From contig NC_060236.1 of assembly GCF_021155775.2 (NCBI RefSeq), positions 34,062,548 to 34,126,547 of the forward strand: a stretch of 64,000 nucleotides of DNA, in the 5' to 3' direction. The stretch is from Neodiprion pinetum. Lineage: Eukaryota; Arthropoda; Insecta; Hymenoptera; Diprionidae. The notes under the pieces were generated by a model. That model searched no databases. It was not told the origin of the DNA and saw only the letters and a program-made list of their open reading frames with translations. A program made the translations under genes and the position numbers. Positions 1-13,215 of the stretch are shown here, piece after piece (positions within the stretch are counted from its first letter, which is position 1; every line of letters begins with the position of its first letter).

Positions 1-99
1 AACGGATCGCCGAGTCCTTGCTATGCTTTCAGCACATGGCAACTTGGGCCGATTAGAAGTCCCAAAAACTGACATTAGCGCTACGATATCCGAAGTCAA

Positions 100-202
100 A
101 CTAACGGGTCACGTGGGTGATAGCCTATCAGAAACAGACTTAGTCACGTGGTTCTGTCACCCGAACCAATGACATACACAGTGAACCACGTGATTCGTTA
201 GT
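100..202. mobile_element. Short fold-back, MITE-like element
   Basis: ACTAACGGGTCACGTGG at 100-116 is repeated inverted at 186-202, with 15 of 17 bases matching. The interior contains further CACGTGGTTC and GTGAACCACGTG blocks, so the segment can fold on itself. A partly similar sequence (GTCACGTG ... ATGTCATT ... CCACGCGATTCG) lies at about 27989-28032. No coding capacity. It could be a small non-autonomous DNA element or an unrelated fold-back. Confidence 0.45.
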
Positions 203-1156
203 TACACTGAGAGTATTGAAGCGCTGGTGTCGATTTCGTCTGCTTCTAATCGACTCATCCCGAGGACGCTAGTCAATTATCCAGTTAGTTTAGAGATCAG
301 CGCTTGTAAGAATGGTAGCAATGGTAGTTATAATAATAACAAGCAACGGAAATTTGTTAGTTTTTTCATCTCGATAGTGCGCTGCGAGAAAACTGTGTTA
401 CCAACAAACGTGGGGGATAAACTTGACAGTTTTACTAATCTTTGGTTACATCGTCATCCAGATTCATTCAGGTGATAATGTTTTTCCATCTAGGTTGTCT
501 CGAACAAGGGTCCTATATTAAAGCATTGAGTATCACCCCGCTGCTCGTAGATACCTAGGTGTAACATCTGAAGAGTGAATACTACTCGCAGCGTGGTCTT
601 CGTTTGAAATTCTAGGCTCTATCCGGGTTCTTAAGGAAAGACAATAGAGAAGACAATAACGTCCCTTCAAATCAATATTCCACGGTCGGTTGCTCTGAGC
701 GTTCTGAACGTAGGTGTAGATGTACATACCTAGGTCTATATGCACGTACCATATATATATATATATGTACCCTTGTACGTAAATACATGTAGAGATATGT
801 GCATATACGTACAGGTACGTATGTACACACACTGGGCAAGACGTGTGTGAAATATTCACGCGCGCATGCCGGGTCTCTCTATGCAGAACTTGAAGATTCT
901 TTTTCTTTCTCATCCAAGTCTCATACATACATATATAATATACATAGATATATAACTATATACATATATGCATATATACATACACACCCCATGCATATTT
1001 TCGCCAGTCTGAGTTTTCTCTTTTTTTAACCCCGTTTTTTCGCCGTCTTCTTCTTCATCTTCTTCTTCGTCTCTTCTTCTTTGCCCTATTCTTTTCACTT
1101 TTATTTTTTATCATTGTCTTTTTTCTTTTACCGCCTAAAACTCGAATCGCGTGAGT

Positions 1157-1187
<31 letters not shown>

Positions 1188-1213
1188 CGCTGTCGTTCTA
1201 TTTCTCTCTCTTT

Positions 1214-1248
<35 letters not shown>

Positions 1249-4200
1249 AGACCGATCAATAATTTCAACACGCCCGAAAGCCATCTTTTCGCTCGATGTA
1301 ATCCAAAGTCCCTCTTTAAGATGGAAACACGTGTAGCTTACAAACGATCAACACTCTTTCCATGTTCCAAAAATTTCTTCGCCTCTTCTTCACGAGCAAT
1401 AAGATGAAAATAGGATACCAATTACAATGCTAGCGTTTATTCGATCGATTTGTACAATAAAAATACGGAGCGAAAAAAAAGTGAGGATCACTCGTGTTTC
1501 ACCTATAACTTTGAACGCAACTATTGGTTTTCAGTTTACTCTCGTTAAAAGAGTTGTCGATGGGCTGTCAAGTAGCCGGAGTTGCTTTAACCGTTAACGC
1601 TTAGGTAAAAACGGAATTGTAATTGATACGATTGTACGTGGTGTAAGAATATCGGGAAAATCCTGCCGAGGGATCTCTCATCGGTAAAAATGATGCGGGA
1701 AAAGAAGGTGGGGAGAAAGTTTCGAAGTGGAAGAAAAGCGAAGCGGTGTAAGAAGTCAAGTGTAAAAAAAAAAAAAAAACCAAACAAACAGGAAGAAAGA
1801 GGTTCGGTGAAAAGTCGCCTTCGTCGCACTTTTCGTTCCGTTGTAGTTATATAACCTAAAGTGTACCAGAAGCTGCCTGAGTTATGTTTTCCATTCGAGT
1901 ACAACTACGTACGTGTATACGTACGTATAGGCAGGTATACATACATATAAGGCCCACTTGAGCAGGTCGAGGAACTCGTTATTCCCCCCACAAGTATGCC
2001 ACACCAACCCTTGCATATGCGTTTAGAAATTGTTTAAAGTCGCATATTTTGCCACTGCATGTAATACTTTCGAAATTTTCTCCACTCCTCCTCGTTATGG
2101 TTCTTCTCGAGTTTTGATCGCAAACATTTTTTTTTTATTTCAACATAAAGATTACATTCCATTTATGGTACCCTGACAGTCTCATGAAACTGAACATCCA
2201 AATGTGGCTGCGCCGAATCATGTGATTCGATTGGTAGATTCGACTAATTCGTATCGATGTGATTTCGTCTGCTTGCCAGGTTCACCAATTCTCAGTTGCG
2301 GCCAAATGCTAGCTATCGAAATATCGAAGACGTGTTGAGGTTATGTCGCATAGACTTTTTGGGATATTCAGAACGTGTCGGGCTGCATCCAAGTAAATAT
2401 AGCCTCGAAACGCTTTCGCGTATTGACAGTTTGCGATAGGACCCAATCAGAAAAGTTGGCCAGCCTGTAGAAACAGGCGAAATATTTCGCGCATGCGCAC
2501 TCGGGCGTTCTGAACAAGAAAAGTACCGCGATGCCGAGGAGATGGTAGGGTTTAATGTGATAGACGCTGCGGAAGTCGGAAATTTGATTAACCAACAAGG
2601 TGACACTGATTAGTTTGTGGTATGACTCGCTTGAATTAGTTTTCTAACATCTGCTCCATGCATCTGTCAGGTGTGGCGTAAAATCAGAATATTCGTGACG
2701 ATCCGGAAATACAGATGAGGATAAATTAATTAGCGTCAATTATCGGTTTCTAAGTATTTCGGCTATATATGAGACTAGACATGAATCCATCGCTATTTCA
2801 GATTATCATCTCGTTTATCACAAGTTCTGGGAAAATTCTTTGCGTTGATGAACTCTGGTATTTCAAAATTATATTTAGTTCTCGGATTTCGGAATGAAAG
2901 CTGCAACTTCTTTACAATCGTGGGAAATGATTTGTTGACTTGAGCAAATACACCGATGAAATATTATGGGGAAGGAAATGGTTTCGTTCATGTAAGAAAA
3001 TGGCAATCAGAACAATGATTTCGCTTATTCAACGAAAGCACGTTTACTCGGATGAACAGAAAGAACATACCTTTCGTCATGTTCGGTAAATATTGAATTT
3101 TTCTTTTTTTTTTCCGTGCCATCGCTGCTGTATGCTGATACGAAAGGAATGTCTAACTTGAGGAGGAGAAGTTGCGTGTCAAACCGCGCGGTTTCACTGG
3201 CGTAAATATCGAGTAGGGAGATGTAGGCTTGAGGGTGGAATACGAGTCCCAAGCTGGTCATCTCGGCGTAACCGAAGATTGTTCTATACCTTTTCTGAAA
3301 CAACCGAAGAACCGCCACAGGAGTAATTCAGTGGCATACGGGAGTCGGCAGGGCAACTTTACTACGGAAAAACTGGTTGGTGGATACATATGTATGTATA
3401 TGCGAAGGTCTAACCGAAGGAAATGACGCTGGCTTTTTCACTCTTCGAACAATCGATGTTGTTCCGTTCCGTTCCGTTCCTCCCGTTTCTTATACCCAAC
3501 CCACCCTCCACCCTCCATCTGGCGGCTCAGCTACGATCATCGCTTTTCTTCACTCTCCGCACACTTTTTTCGTCCTGTATAATTTATTTTCTATTTTCTC
3601 CCTGATTCTTCGCATCGATATCGTCGTTACTTACGACTTACCGCGGTTTCCTAACCTAACCTAACTCAAACATCGTAAGCTCGGTCGACTATCTTCGTAT
3701 ATAAACTATATTGAGAACAGCAGGCTAATCTCAACATTTTTTTAAATTCATCTCGAATGTTACATAACACTGGGATGATTATACTGGCCGGAACGCAATT
3801 ATCGCCCAAGGACAGACAGTAGCGAAAGCTCCGAAAGAGGAGTGCCGACGATAAGTATGGTTATGTCAGCAGATGATTAGTGGAACGCGTCACGCGCAGC
3901 TAACTTCACTGATGTTGAATCCCGGCTCGGGTTTCTCCCTGAATTCGTCGATATTGAAGATGATATTTATCGGGCAAAGAGGGTATGAAAGTACATCGGT
4001 CCTCTCCGGGGGAAATTCTAATGTTCAAAGACGCTCTTTATTGCTAAGGATCCCGCATAAATTTCGAATCTCCTCTGAGTATGATAGCAGAACCGTACAT
4101 GGTTCTTGTGAAACGGAAATTCAATATCATCTCGTTCATCCGATGAGTGTTAGGCGATTGCCATTTCGACGAGGAAGTCATCTGGTCACCACTCGATGTA

Positions 4201-6642
4201 CTCTGACCTGCGAACAATGAAAAAGACGAAGAAGAGCGTATTATAAACCGCGGGGTGAGATTTCTTTTTTCCAAATTCCGCCGGCATGCGGATTGAGGAC
4301 CACTTTGAAGCAGCGGCGACACTTTATGTACACTGATAAAAAATGTGTCGAAAGGTCACATAGTAAGATCAAAGCTAATAAAATTATATCTCATGTAAAA
4401 AGTTCTTGCGATGAGGAATCAAATGTTGAAACACTGAATTTCAAGTGTAAAAATACTTTTTTCCTAACAACACCAGAGAAGTCATAATATTCTAATGTTT
4501 TTTCACCAAAAAACTGTGTATAGTTCGTCTAGTTCCGAAGGAAAATATCTCGTATCGTTCATAAATGAAATCCATGCGAATTGTCTGAAGTAGAAGACTT
4601 GGACAATTTTTGCAAGTAATTCGATTGCGGACAACATGAGCTATCCTTCAACAAAATTTGACAAACATTATAGAATTTTTCCGTGAAAAATGCTAGAATT
4701 TTGTGATTTCTCTAATGTTAGTGGTTTAACGAGGTTGCCGCCGATAGAATCCATCATTTGAAAATGTTTTATTCATCACGGAAGTATTTCTAGTTAGACG
4801 TAACTGGATTAGTATCTATATTAGTAGGAGCTTCGAAGCTTTATTTTATCAGATTTTTGGTTCAACCCCTTTGCGACCCGACTGTACGTTCTATACATTT
4901 TTAACCTAACCGAACCTCACAGCGTCACTCCTTATATAAGAGTTTTTGGGGAAATGCTGAGGGCGCAAGAGTGGCGAGGCGCGGAGTTTGTCGATGTCGC
5001 TGGGTTAGAGGGGCCCCGGAATTTGAAGGAGCGGACTAGATCACCAGCGCTCCTCGCGTCTTCTCCCTAGGGAGTTTCATTCGACCTATCAAACCTAACG
5101 CTTTCACCTCTTATCTCGACTTCAGACGCCTTCGGTGTGTGCCGCTGCTGGCTAACTGGTAATCGTATGTCGCGTCTTCTTAGCTCAGGGGGTTTCGCCT
5201 CCTATGAGCTTTGGAGGTTTAACCTAACTTTGACAAATTGCCCAAATACTCATTCGGACATTCTGTTATCATTATTATTACTCTTTCTAATTCATATTTT
5301 CTTTTTATTCCATATTAATACCACGATCTTACACAGAGGTTTGGAAACACGAGCACCTTTTTGAAGCGGGGGGGTGTATGGCTTGGTGAAGCGAGTTATT
5401 TAATTGCTGTTACGACCACCAGAGTCGTTGCGATCTAGGGACTTTCGGCTGGATTCGGGATTCGCTTAGTTTTACATCATTGCGCAGTGACAATTGCGAG
5501 CTCATTACATGTTACATTATTGAGGTTAGGTGAAAGAAATATAGGCTGCTAGATTAAAGTTTTAAAGTGCATTTCTATCTCTATTGCACAGCCACGCTTA
5601 GATTACAATGATCCTACCGGTCAGGCCGATAACAACGAAACGAGCATCACCAAGACTGTATGTAAGACCGCGATTAAGACACGGACTTGTTCATATTACT
5701 GAACTAGCCTGCAGACAGTTCATTGTCAGAATTACATGAATCAGAGATCAAGTTCAGGGTATTATCGAAATCGTTACAGTTTATCGGAATCGTCGTGGAA
5801 TTAAAGAAATTAACAAATTTAACGTCCGCGACTTCTTTTCATTCCCCGAATTGCGATAGAATAAATTTCAATCGTTCGTTTCCGTGTCACCTGCAGCCTC
5901 GTCACTGTTCTTCCGTGTCTTTTGTCAAATCAGCGAGTCTTCGGTGAAACGAAAGTAATAAAACATTCGTTTCCTGGATGAAAAGTAGTTTCCTCCTAGG
6001 TTCGTCTGTGATAATCTGCAATATACTCTGTCGCTCAGGCTCCTGGCCTGTAAAATTAACGAGCATGAATGAATGCAACGTCATCACCGCATCGATGTGG
6101 AATGATTCGATTTGATAAACCGCCGTTGGCGTCATCTTAGACAGGTATGACGGGGTAATTGACATGCGTATATTCCGGTGTTTGCATCGTAAATGGAAAA
6201 ATATGCTGAGGCAAAATTGGCGAAGAGTCTCTTAGTATAATCCGGAGTGGTGCATAGCTTTCCATTCTGTTCCATTTCGTCTCGTTTCATTTTATCTCAT
6301 CTCTACTCGACTGTAGTCGACTCGTAGCTCGTTTCTCTCGATAAAGCCTTTATTGTTTGCGAACCGGCGTACAAACAAATCCAGCCTGCGATTCACTCGA
6401 GACGATGAGTAGCTACTCCGCAAGAAATGTACGCCCTACAACCTTTCTTTATGTACCAAGATTGCGAATTTGCCTTAGACTTTTCATAACTACCTGACCC
6501 GAACTCGCTTTGTTCTCCGATCGTTCGGTTTTTTTTTCTTCTTCTTTTTATTCTCGAATAAATCGTCCATTCGATTAACCCAACCTGCAGACATGATGGA
6601 AAAATTCAACCTTCGTCGATATTAGCGAGCAATTTTTATGAT
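203..6642. other. Non-coding stretch, no gene seen
   Basis: Contains TA/GT-rich microsatellite DNA (about 715-1000), a TC tract (1157-1247), interleaved TACGTA/ATAC repeats near 1905-1950, poly-A/T runs, a small TTCCG repeat near 3463-3481 and short CCTAACC motifs (3650-3666, 4900-4920, 5221-5229). A GC-richer patch lies at about 4940-5220. Reading frames here are below about 130 codons, overlap on both strands and show no domain. Confidence 0.6.
1157..1247. repeat. (TC)n microsatellite, interrupted
   Basis: Two blocks of TC dinucleotides separated by about 40 bases of imperfect pyrimidine sequence. The reading frame across it encodes only Ser/Leu repeats. Confidence 0.95.
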
Positions 6643-6832
6643 GCTGAAGTTAGTAACGTTAACCTGACGAAACATTGGGCAAAGAAATTACTATTTTGCA
6701 TGTTTATAGTGACTTTGAAGTAGTTAAGTTTTCAAAATATGAATATATTTACCGAATTTCAGATATTCCTGCAACTGTAAGATAACGATTTTTCGAAACG
6801 TTAATCGTTACAATAACGTCACTAACTTCAGC
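6643..6832. mobile_element. MITE-like element with about 20-bp terminal inverted repeats
   Basis: GCTGAAGTTAGTAACGTTAA at 6643 is matched in inverse at the right end (TAACGTCACTAACTTCAGC, 814 to 832 of the 6 kb block), 18 of 20 bases. The 190-bp length, AT-rich interior and absence of coding capacity fit a non-autonomous DNA transposon. The target-site duplication is unclear. Family assignment is not possible from the sequence alone. Confidence 0.65.
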
Positions 6833-7359
6833 CTTATCAATTTTTTACATCGGATATTTAAATCAGTGAGAAAATACACGTCTTAGCAAATTTCTAATTA
6901 CACATAACACGTGCAAGAGCTTTGTTAATTTAACTCTAAAACTTCATTTGTATTTCAGTGAATTGTAATTAGATATAACGAATTCATTAGGGTATTCGCT
7001 TTAACTGAAACATTATACGTTTATATAAATACATATATTCATACACATATTCTTCAAGTTAAATTTTCAAATTACCATTGCGGAATTCGACCGTTATTCA
7101 GACTTGACTTAGGACCGTCTGATAATATACGGAGAAATGAAATGAGTTGGGATAACCTAAGTATATATTCTATACTTACCACATCTCAGCATCACAACTC
7201 TCGTCTCGCTGATGATATATTTCAATCACATCGTTATTATTCCAAAAAACATCGAATCTCCATCGAATTATATTATTCGCAAAACTCTGTGCAGGTAATT
7301 AATACAATATTTTACAAATCGTTCATCTCTCGAGACGGAATGAAATATTTTTTTTCCCT

Positions 7360-7382
7360 CCCCCCCCCCCCCCCCCCCCCCC
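7360..7382. repeat. Poly-C run (23 C)
   Basis: Uninterrupted cytosines. One of several long C or G runs in the window (8103-8117, 13190-13215, 48817-48833, 63880-63897). Such runs can form G-quadruplexes on the other strand and are prone to sequencing length errors. Confidence 0.95.
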
Positions 7383-8102
7383 GGAGTTGAAACGAGCTAC
7401 CTTAGCAGTCGCTCGCACGAGCTTCTTTATGCTGTCATGAAATTTACGATTACCGGCAAGAATATCTTTGCATATTTCCCGCAATATATAACGCATTTTA
7501 CTTTCCTTTTTTTTTTTTTTTATTATTCTACACTCCTTCTCTTCACCCTCTCTTCCGTTTATTTCTTCATTCCTTTGAGTGTGTAATGCCTTCTTTTTCT
7601 GCTATTTTTATTTTTCATTACGACTTCTCGTCGCAAAACTTGTATTATATATTAATATACGAATGGAATTATCAAAGAAAATTTCAACGACACGGTGCAG
7701 TGTATATGTATGTACATACATAAATTAATAAAATTCTTTTGTCACGCTTTTTTTTTCCTTCTCTCTCTTCTTCTTCTTCTTCTTTTTCTTCTTCTTCTTC
7801 TGTTCTCATGTATATTTACTCAAATATAAGAGGGTGAATTCGTTACGCTTTCATTTCAAACTCTAGGACGACGACGACGATTATATATCGCTACGATCAA
7901 TGATCAGACGGTACAAACAAAGCGCAATTTTCACGCCGCTGCCTGGATGAGAAGTTTAAAGCAATACCAACATCGACGTTAATTCCCGAATCTCCCGAAC
8001 ATCAACGTCCGCAGTTCCGTCTGTTATTTCGCTAATTAAGCTGGAACGGGTATCACGTGCGTTTAACTCGCTTCCGAAAGCATCCCACCCCCTATCCACC
8101 CT

Positions 8103-8123
8103 CCCCCCCCCCCCCCCATCATC

Positions 8124-8181
<58 letters not shown>

Positions 8182-8187
8182 CTCTCT
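8103..8187. repeat. Poly-C plus (TC)n microsatellite
   Basis: A 15-base C run followed, after ATCATCCTA, by about 30 TC units to 8187 with one GC interruption. Confidence 0.95.
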
Positions 8188-9816
8188 ATTTTCTCGAACG
8201 AAACGACGAACGGGGGCGAAAAGAGGACGGAGAGCTTTTAAACGTCTGGGTTTTCTGGCATTCGTGCGTCTATATACAGGTGTAGGTGTATATTGTGCAC
8301 ACAGTTGGTCGTTGAGGACGAGTAAACGAAAAGGGAAAACTCCGGAGGGTGTTCACGGCTCGTTTATAATCCTCGCGCGGCTGTCAGCCTGCCCGACACT
8401 TCGGCAAACGCCCTTTAACAGCCGCAAGCAAGGACTCGGAGGATTCCGGTCCACCGATGTTTGTCGATCCGTTTCCAAAAAATTCCCCGGCTCTATGCCG
8501 CACCTGCCGCTCTTCTACATACACGATGATATATTATCGTCGTAGCGGCGATCGAGAATTTTAAACCTCTGTGGCAAAATTTGGTATTTTAGGGAACAGA
8601 CGTTTTCTAACTAGCAATTTTTGTTAACAACACCTACAAAGTATCGAGTATGCCTATTTTTGGATAATGTAGTCGACACTTTTATAGAAGAGACTCTGGA
8701 TTTTTACTGATTTCTTAGAAGCCTAGAAGACTTTGAAAAGTTTTATGGCCTAAGGTGTGAAAAAAAAAAAAAAATTAAAAAAAAAAAAAGCAAGTGTTCT
8801 GAACCCCTTGGATAAAATTGTCCAAGTGGATTCTTTGCGTTTTTCATCACCTTTGATGATATATTAAAAAAAAAGCATTGGTTTCGATCGAAAATTACTT
8901 TTTCGAATTTCAATGAATCTTCACGTTTTCAAACATCCAGAATCCGAAAGACGGGTTTTTAGAAACATGTCGGTTCTGTCCGACAAACTATCGCGATGAT
9001 ATCGGAAACGGCTCGGTGAAAAAATCTCAAGCTTACAGGATTTTACAATCAAATGAGGGTCATAAAAATATGGCTACGTCTCGTTTAATTTTAACTTCCG
9101 GTTATGCCGGAAACAAATCGATCCTCAATGCTTGACCGACAAATATTATATACTTTTTCCGCCTTATTACTTTTTCTAAAAATAAACGATTATGTTTTTC
9201 CCAGTTTGTATATTTGTTAAAAAAAAAAAAAAAAATTCAGAAACGTTTTTTTTTTTTAATTTTGCCGTCAAAACTTTCACATTTGGCCGCCAAGTCCTAT
9301 CAGTTTCAGATTTTTCACCGGACTGTTTTCTAGATCATAGCGACAAAATTTTTTTTCTGCTTGTTCTTTCTTTTTTTTTTCTTTGATATTTTATTTATTA
9401 ATTTTTTTTTTTTGCCTTCTCTTTTTCTCTCACCCTAGTTTTACGCACCTTTCGACGCTCGCCTTCGATAACGGCGGCAAATGGAAAGATTTACCACCTT
9501 CTCAACGGGAGCCCGATATTTAGAGGTGTGCTGCAGGAGTGCCTTATTCGCTAGCTCCTAGCAAATATCGGTTGATAACTCGACCGTGCTTTCGGAGAGA
9601 GCTTGTGACAGGCGTCGCGACGTAAAAGCGAAAACCCTCTCGGCCCGAAACCCTATTCGCTTCACCCTTCTTCGACGTTTTTTTATACACAGGTTTTTAC
9701 CCATACCCACAGCTTCCGTTATAAAACTCTTTGTCTCTGTTTCGGTGTAGCGGAAAGTGAAAAGAAAAAAAAAACCATTGCGATAACCCGAGTGTGTGGG
9801 TGAAATTTTTTCGGTC

Positions 9817-9849
<33 letters not shown>

Positions 9850-10270
9850 GTGTAAAAAGTGAAGGTGGGTAGGTATATAATAGACTGTCTCAAATATTAG
9901 GACACATTTTTCTTCTTCTTCTTTTTTTTCCCCCCTCAAACTCTGGAACATGGCATAAAAATTAAGTTTTGCCACATATTATATATATGTGTGTATATAT
10001 ATGATAAAAAAATCTTCTCGTCCTGTAAGATTCTTAACTCAAGTCTCAAATGTGCCTCGTAACGTATGACTTTTTACCCATTTAAATAACGTGTCAAAAA
10101 ATATACTAGTAAAGAACACAGTACGGTTTTACGTGAATGTAATCGTGTAGATAATTAGATTATCTTCAAAGATGGCACTAGCTGTTTTCTACGTTCGAGT
10201 TATCAGAGAGCCTGTGGATATTAGCGAACGCAAGATTGGTTGTTGTGCCTTGTGCCTAGGGCGGCCCTAG

Positions 10271-10346
10271 GGCGGCTAGGTGGTCTAGTGGAGTAAGGCT
10301 CCGGTAAAGCATCGCTAGATACCAGGTTCGATTCCTGTCTCCGTCG
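10271..10346 (+). repeat. tRNA-like sequence, probably the head of a tRNA-derived SINE or a decayed tRNA
   Basis: Both internal RNA polymerase III promoter boxes are present: TGGTCTAGTGG (A box, 10281-10291) and GGTTCGATTCC (B box, 10325-10335), about 34 bp apart as in tRNA genes. The T-arm pairs at four of five positions around TTCGATT. The acceptor strands GGCGGCT and CTCCGTC pair at only about five of seven positions, and no anticodon stem forms in the expected place. This argues against a working tRNA and for a SINE head or pseudogene. No second copy was seen in the window. A short duplication (CCTAGGGCGG twice) lies just upstream. Confidence 0.55.
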
Positions 10347-12427
10347 TTAATTTTTCGAATTTACCAGTTTTTCAAAATTACACGTTTCAACAATGAAAAT
10401 TGCCTCGTGATTAATATTAATATTGATGATGCATATCCGCATTTCAATATTAGACGGTCATTGACTGTCTTACGAGCTTCGCATCAGAAGCGTAAGATTC
10501 CAAAATGTAAACACACTTACAGACATTCTTACAAGTTGTGCTCGAAGAGGAAGAACACTTTATATATTCACACATCCAAAACTTTGTTGTTTGATTTTTC
10601 AACTTCAAATTTCGTCACCAAGTAATTCAAAATCATGCACTGTCGGAACTTTTGAAAATCGGAACTTCAACCCCGCCCCATTTGAACGAATCTCACCCCT
10701 CGCGGGTTTCGTGCATTCACGCGAATTTAGGTAATCGTCAAAATATCTTGGAGCATGCACGACGACGATGACGATGATGACATGGTGGCGTATAAGCCTT
10801 GCAGGTTAAAGTATACAAGGAATCTAATACACCATATATACGCGTATAATACATACGTAATCGCAAGAAATACACCTGTGTTTATAAAACGCTCGGGGCT
10901 AGAAACTCCGGCATAAGGGTTAGTCCGATATCTAAATTCACCCATCAAATATAGATGACAATAGCGATACGTTCCTCCGTCGTATTATCTATATTGGCCA
11001 CTCACTCGACTCACCGCCGGCGCAAAGGGCGCCTGTGATTTCGTGGTGGAATCGCTCTCGTGGGGAATGTCAGCGTAGCCATGTATAAGTAGTGGTTAGC
11101 CTCAGGGTTTCAACCCCGTGCGCCAATCTTAGCCTCGACAACGAGCCCATGGAGGAGGTAATTTTCTACTCACTCGGCGATCGGCTACGTTTCCCAATTT
11201 CCCGATATCCCGATTCCGCTATAACCCAGTCCCTTTTACCGCGTCGTCTTTACTGGCGACGTGAAGAAAAACAAAAATATACAGGTATATACATGTATGA
11301 AAAAAAAAAAAAACAAAAACGAAACGTACGCAATTACACGTCCATATCCACGTGAATAAACGTGATGGAAATTTATCCGAAATCAATGAAGGTGAATTTC
11401 ATTGCGCCAATTTAGTCGGGTTAGGGTTTGCGGGTTGAGGTCGTTGGGTACCTAGAGTCCTATAAATTTGACGCATGATTATGGCTCCCAACGGAGTAAA
11501 AGCTCGCCATTCGACACACAAGCACACGCCCAGTGGAAGTGTCTGTGACTCCCTTGGTTTGCGCGAAATCATTATAACGGTCTCTGATCGGGTGTAGACT
11601 GTCACGTAGATGTTACATGGATAGCGGTGTTGTTTTCGTAGCCGACGTTGTTACGTCAGGTGTAGGATCGTACCATGGTCATTAACGAGCAGCGCAAATC
11701 TATTGTTAATTGAAGCGAATGAAGTCGGCCATTCCACAGGTTACCTACCATTTACACCGTATATTGATGAGCCACAGGTCGAAGGTACGACAGCCGACGT
11801 TGAATATCATCGCGTAATCGGATCAATGTCGTCTGCAGAGGACGGTTTATCATCGTATAATGCGGAAGTGATGGGCGAATAGATCGAGCGAACGGCATAC
11901 AACCTTATTTATTATTCCCATCGGTTACCTTTCGTTCATCGCCTTTCTCGTCATCCGCTTCACCTGCAATAAGCTCAATCCCAACTTGTTATCTCTCTTT
12001 CTGATTCCCTTCTTCTTCTTCTTCTGGTTCAGCCAACCGACCCCCCGTTATATCGGAGCCTCCGAGCGCACCGCAGCCAGGTCTCGCTTATCGGCGACGG
12101 ATTCGCGATCCACTTTCTAATTTTCCACCAGAGAAGAGCCAAAACCAATCCTGGTTTTCCCCACAAAGAGCGAAAAAGGGACTCCCTTCTCTTCCTCCCC
12201 CTCCCCCCTCCCCTCATCTCCACCTACCCCTCCATCTACCACCACGCTTCGCCTGTCGTCGCGACGTTAGACGCCGCCGGGGTCAGCAGGCTTGGTAGAC
12301 CTCCACCTTCTCTTCACTCTTCTCGTCATGAATCTTCCAGGAACGTTCCTATGATCATCGTTCCCTTATCCTCAACTTGGCAATTTGTTCAAAGCGAGTT
12401 CGTGGTTGCTGCAGGCGATATGAAGAA

Positions 12428-12430
<3 letters not shown>

Positions 12431-12494
<64 letters not shown>
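12431..12494. repeat. (GA)n microsatellite
   Basis: About 32 uninterrupted GA units. The + frame across it reads only as Arg-Glu repeats. Confidence 0.95.
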
Positions 12495-12498
<4 letters not shown>

Positions 12499-13189
12499 GG
12501 CAGAAAGAAAGCACGATAATTAAACAGGGTGTTTTCTGTCAAACTCACCAGTTATTGACCCTGTCCCAATTATTCACCTTTTTTTGATTGTATCTGTTTG
12601 ATCCTTAGTTCTAATCAATAGATCGATAATTTATTAAGTCCGTAGCGATATTGGAGAAGTACGCAAAGACAGAAAATTAATACAATTATTACAATTGATA
12701 AAAAAAAAAAAAAGAAAATCACATGTAATATACCTATACGTGACAGCGAAAAATTGAAAGCTGATATAAATTTGGCACATCATTAAAACCATTATATCTA
12801 TAATGTTATTTGAGGGAGTATTTTGTTGCAGATCTGTGTAACTGGGTCTAAACGTGTCAATGACTGGTACAATTACCTTATCGTTCCTCGTTCGCGATGA
12901 TCTTCTCGTTCAGTATACATATGACGGCGTTGAGCGGGTAGTTTCACCGAAAACACCTTATTGTACAACCGGCCGTTTCTTTATTCTGGGGTATGATAAT
13001 GAAAAGCCGGCGATGCGAACCAAGATGGCCCGCAATGTTTTTAGCGGTAGGATATGTAGGTACATGGGTACCTGTATTGAAACAACAAGCTCAAACTGAC
13101 TGGTAGTATCCGCGCGTGTAATTTCTCGGCATAGGCTGCGCGGCGTGCGAAACTGTAAATTAATTAAAACGGTATATTGTTGGTTGAAA

Positions 13190-13215
13190 GGGGGGGGGGG
13201 GGGGGGGGAGGGGGG
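13190..13215. repeat. Poly-G run
   Basis: Nineteen G, one A, then six G. Long enough to form a G-quadruplex on this strand. Confidence 0.95.

Larger units (their letters stand above)
6833..10270. other. Non-coding stretch, no gene seen
   Basis: Contains a 23-base poly-C run (7360-7382), TTC repeats near 7765-7800, a poly-C run plus long TC tract (8103-8187), A/T homopolymers (8761-8789, 9221-9236, 9400-9412) and a TA/CATA tract (9816-9850). The 162-codon + frame at 8057-8545 starts in poly-C/TC sequence and has no domain in its remainder. Confidence 0.6.

Noticed and set aside
8057..8545. 162-codon + frame
   Set aside because: The first third is poly-C and TC repeat read as Pro and Ser-Leu. 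The rest has no domain.
10271..10346. Functional tRNA gene
   Set aside because: No anticodon stem and poor acceptor pairing despite intact A and B boxes.
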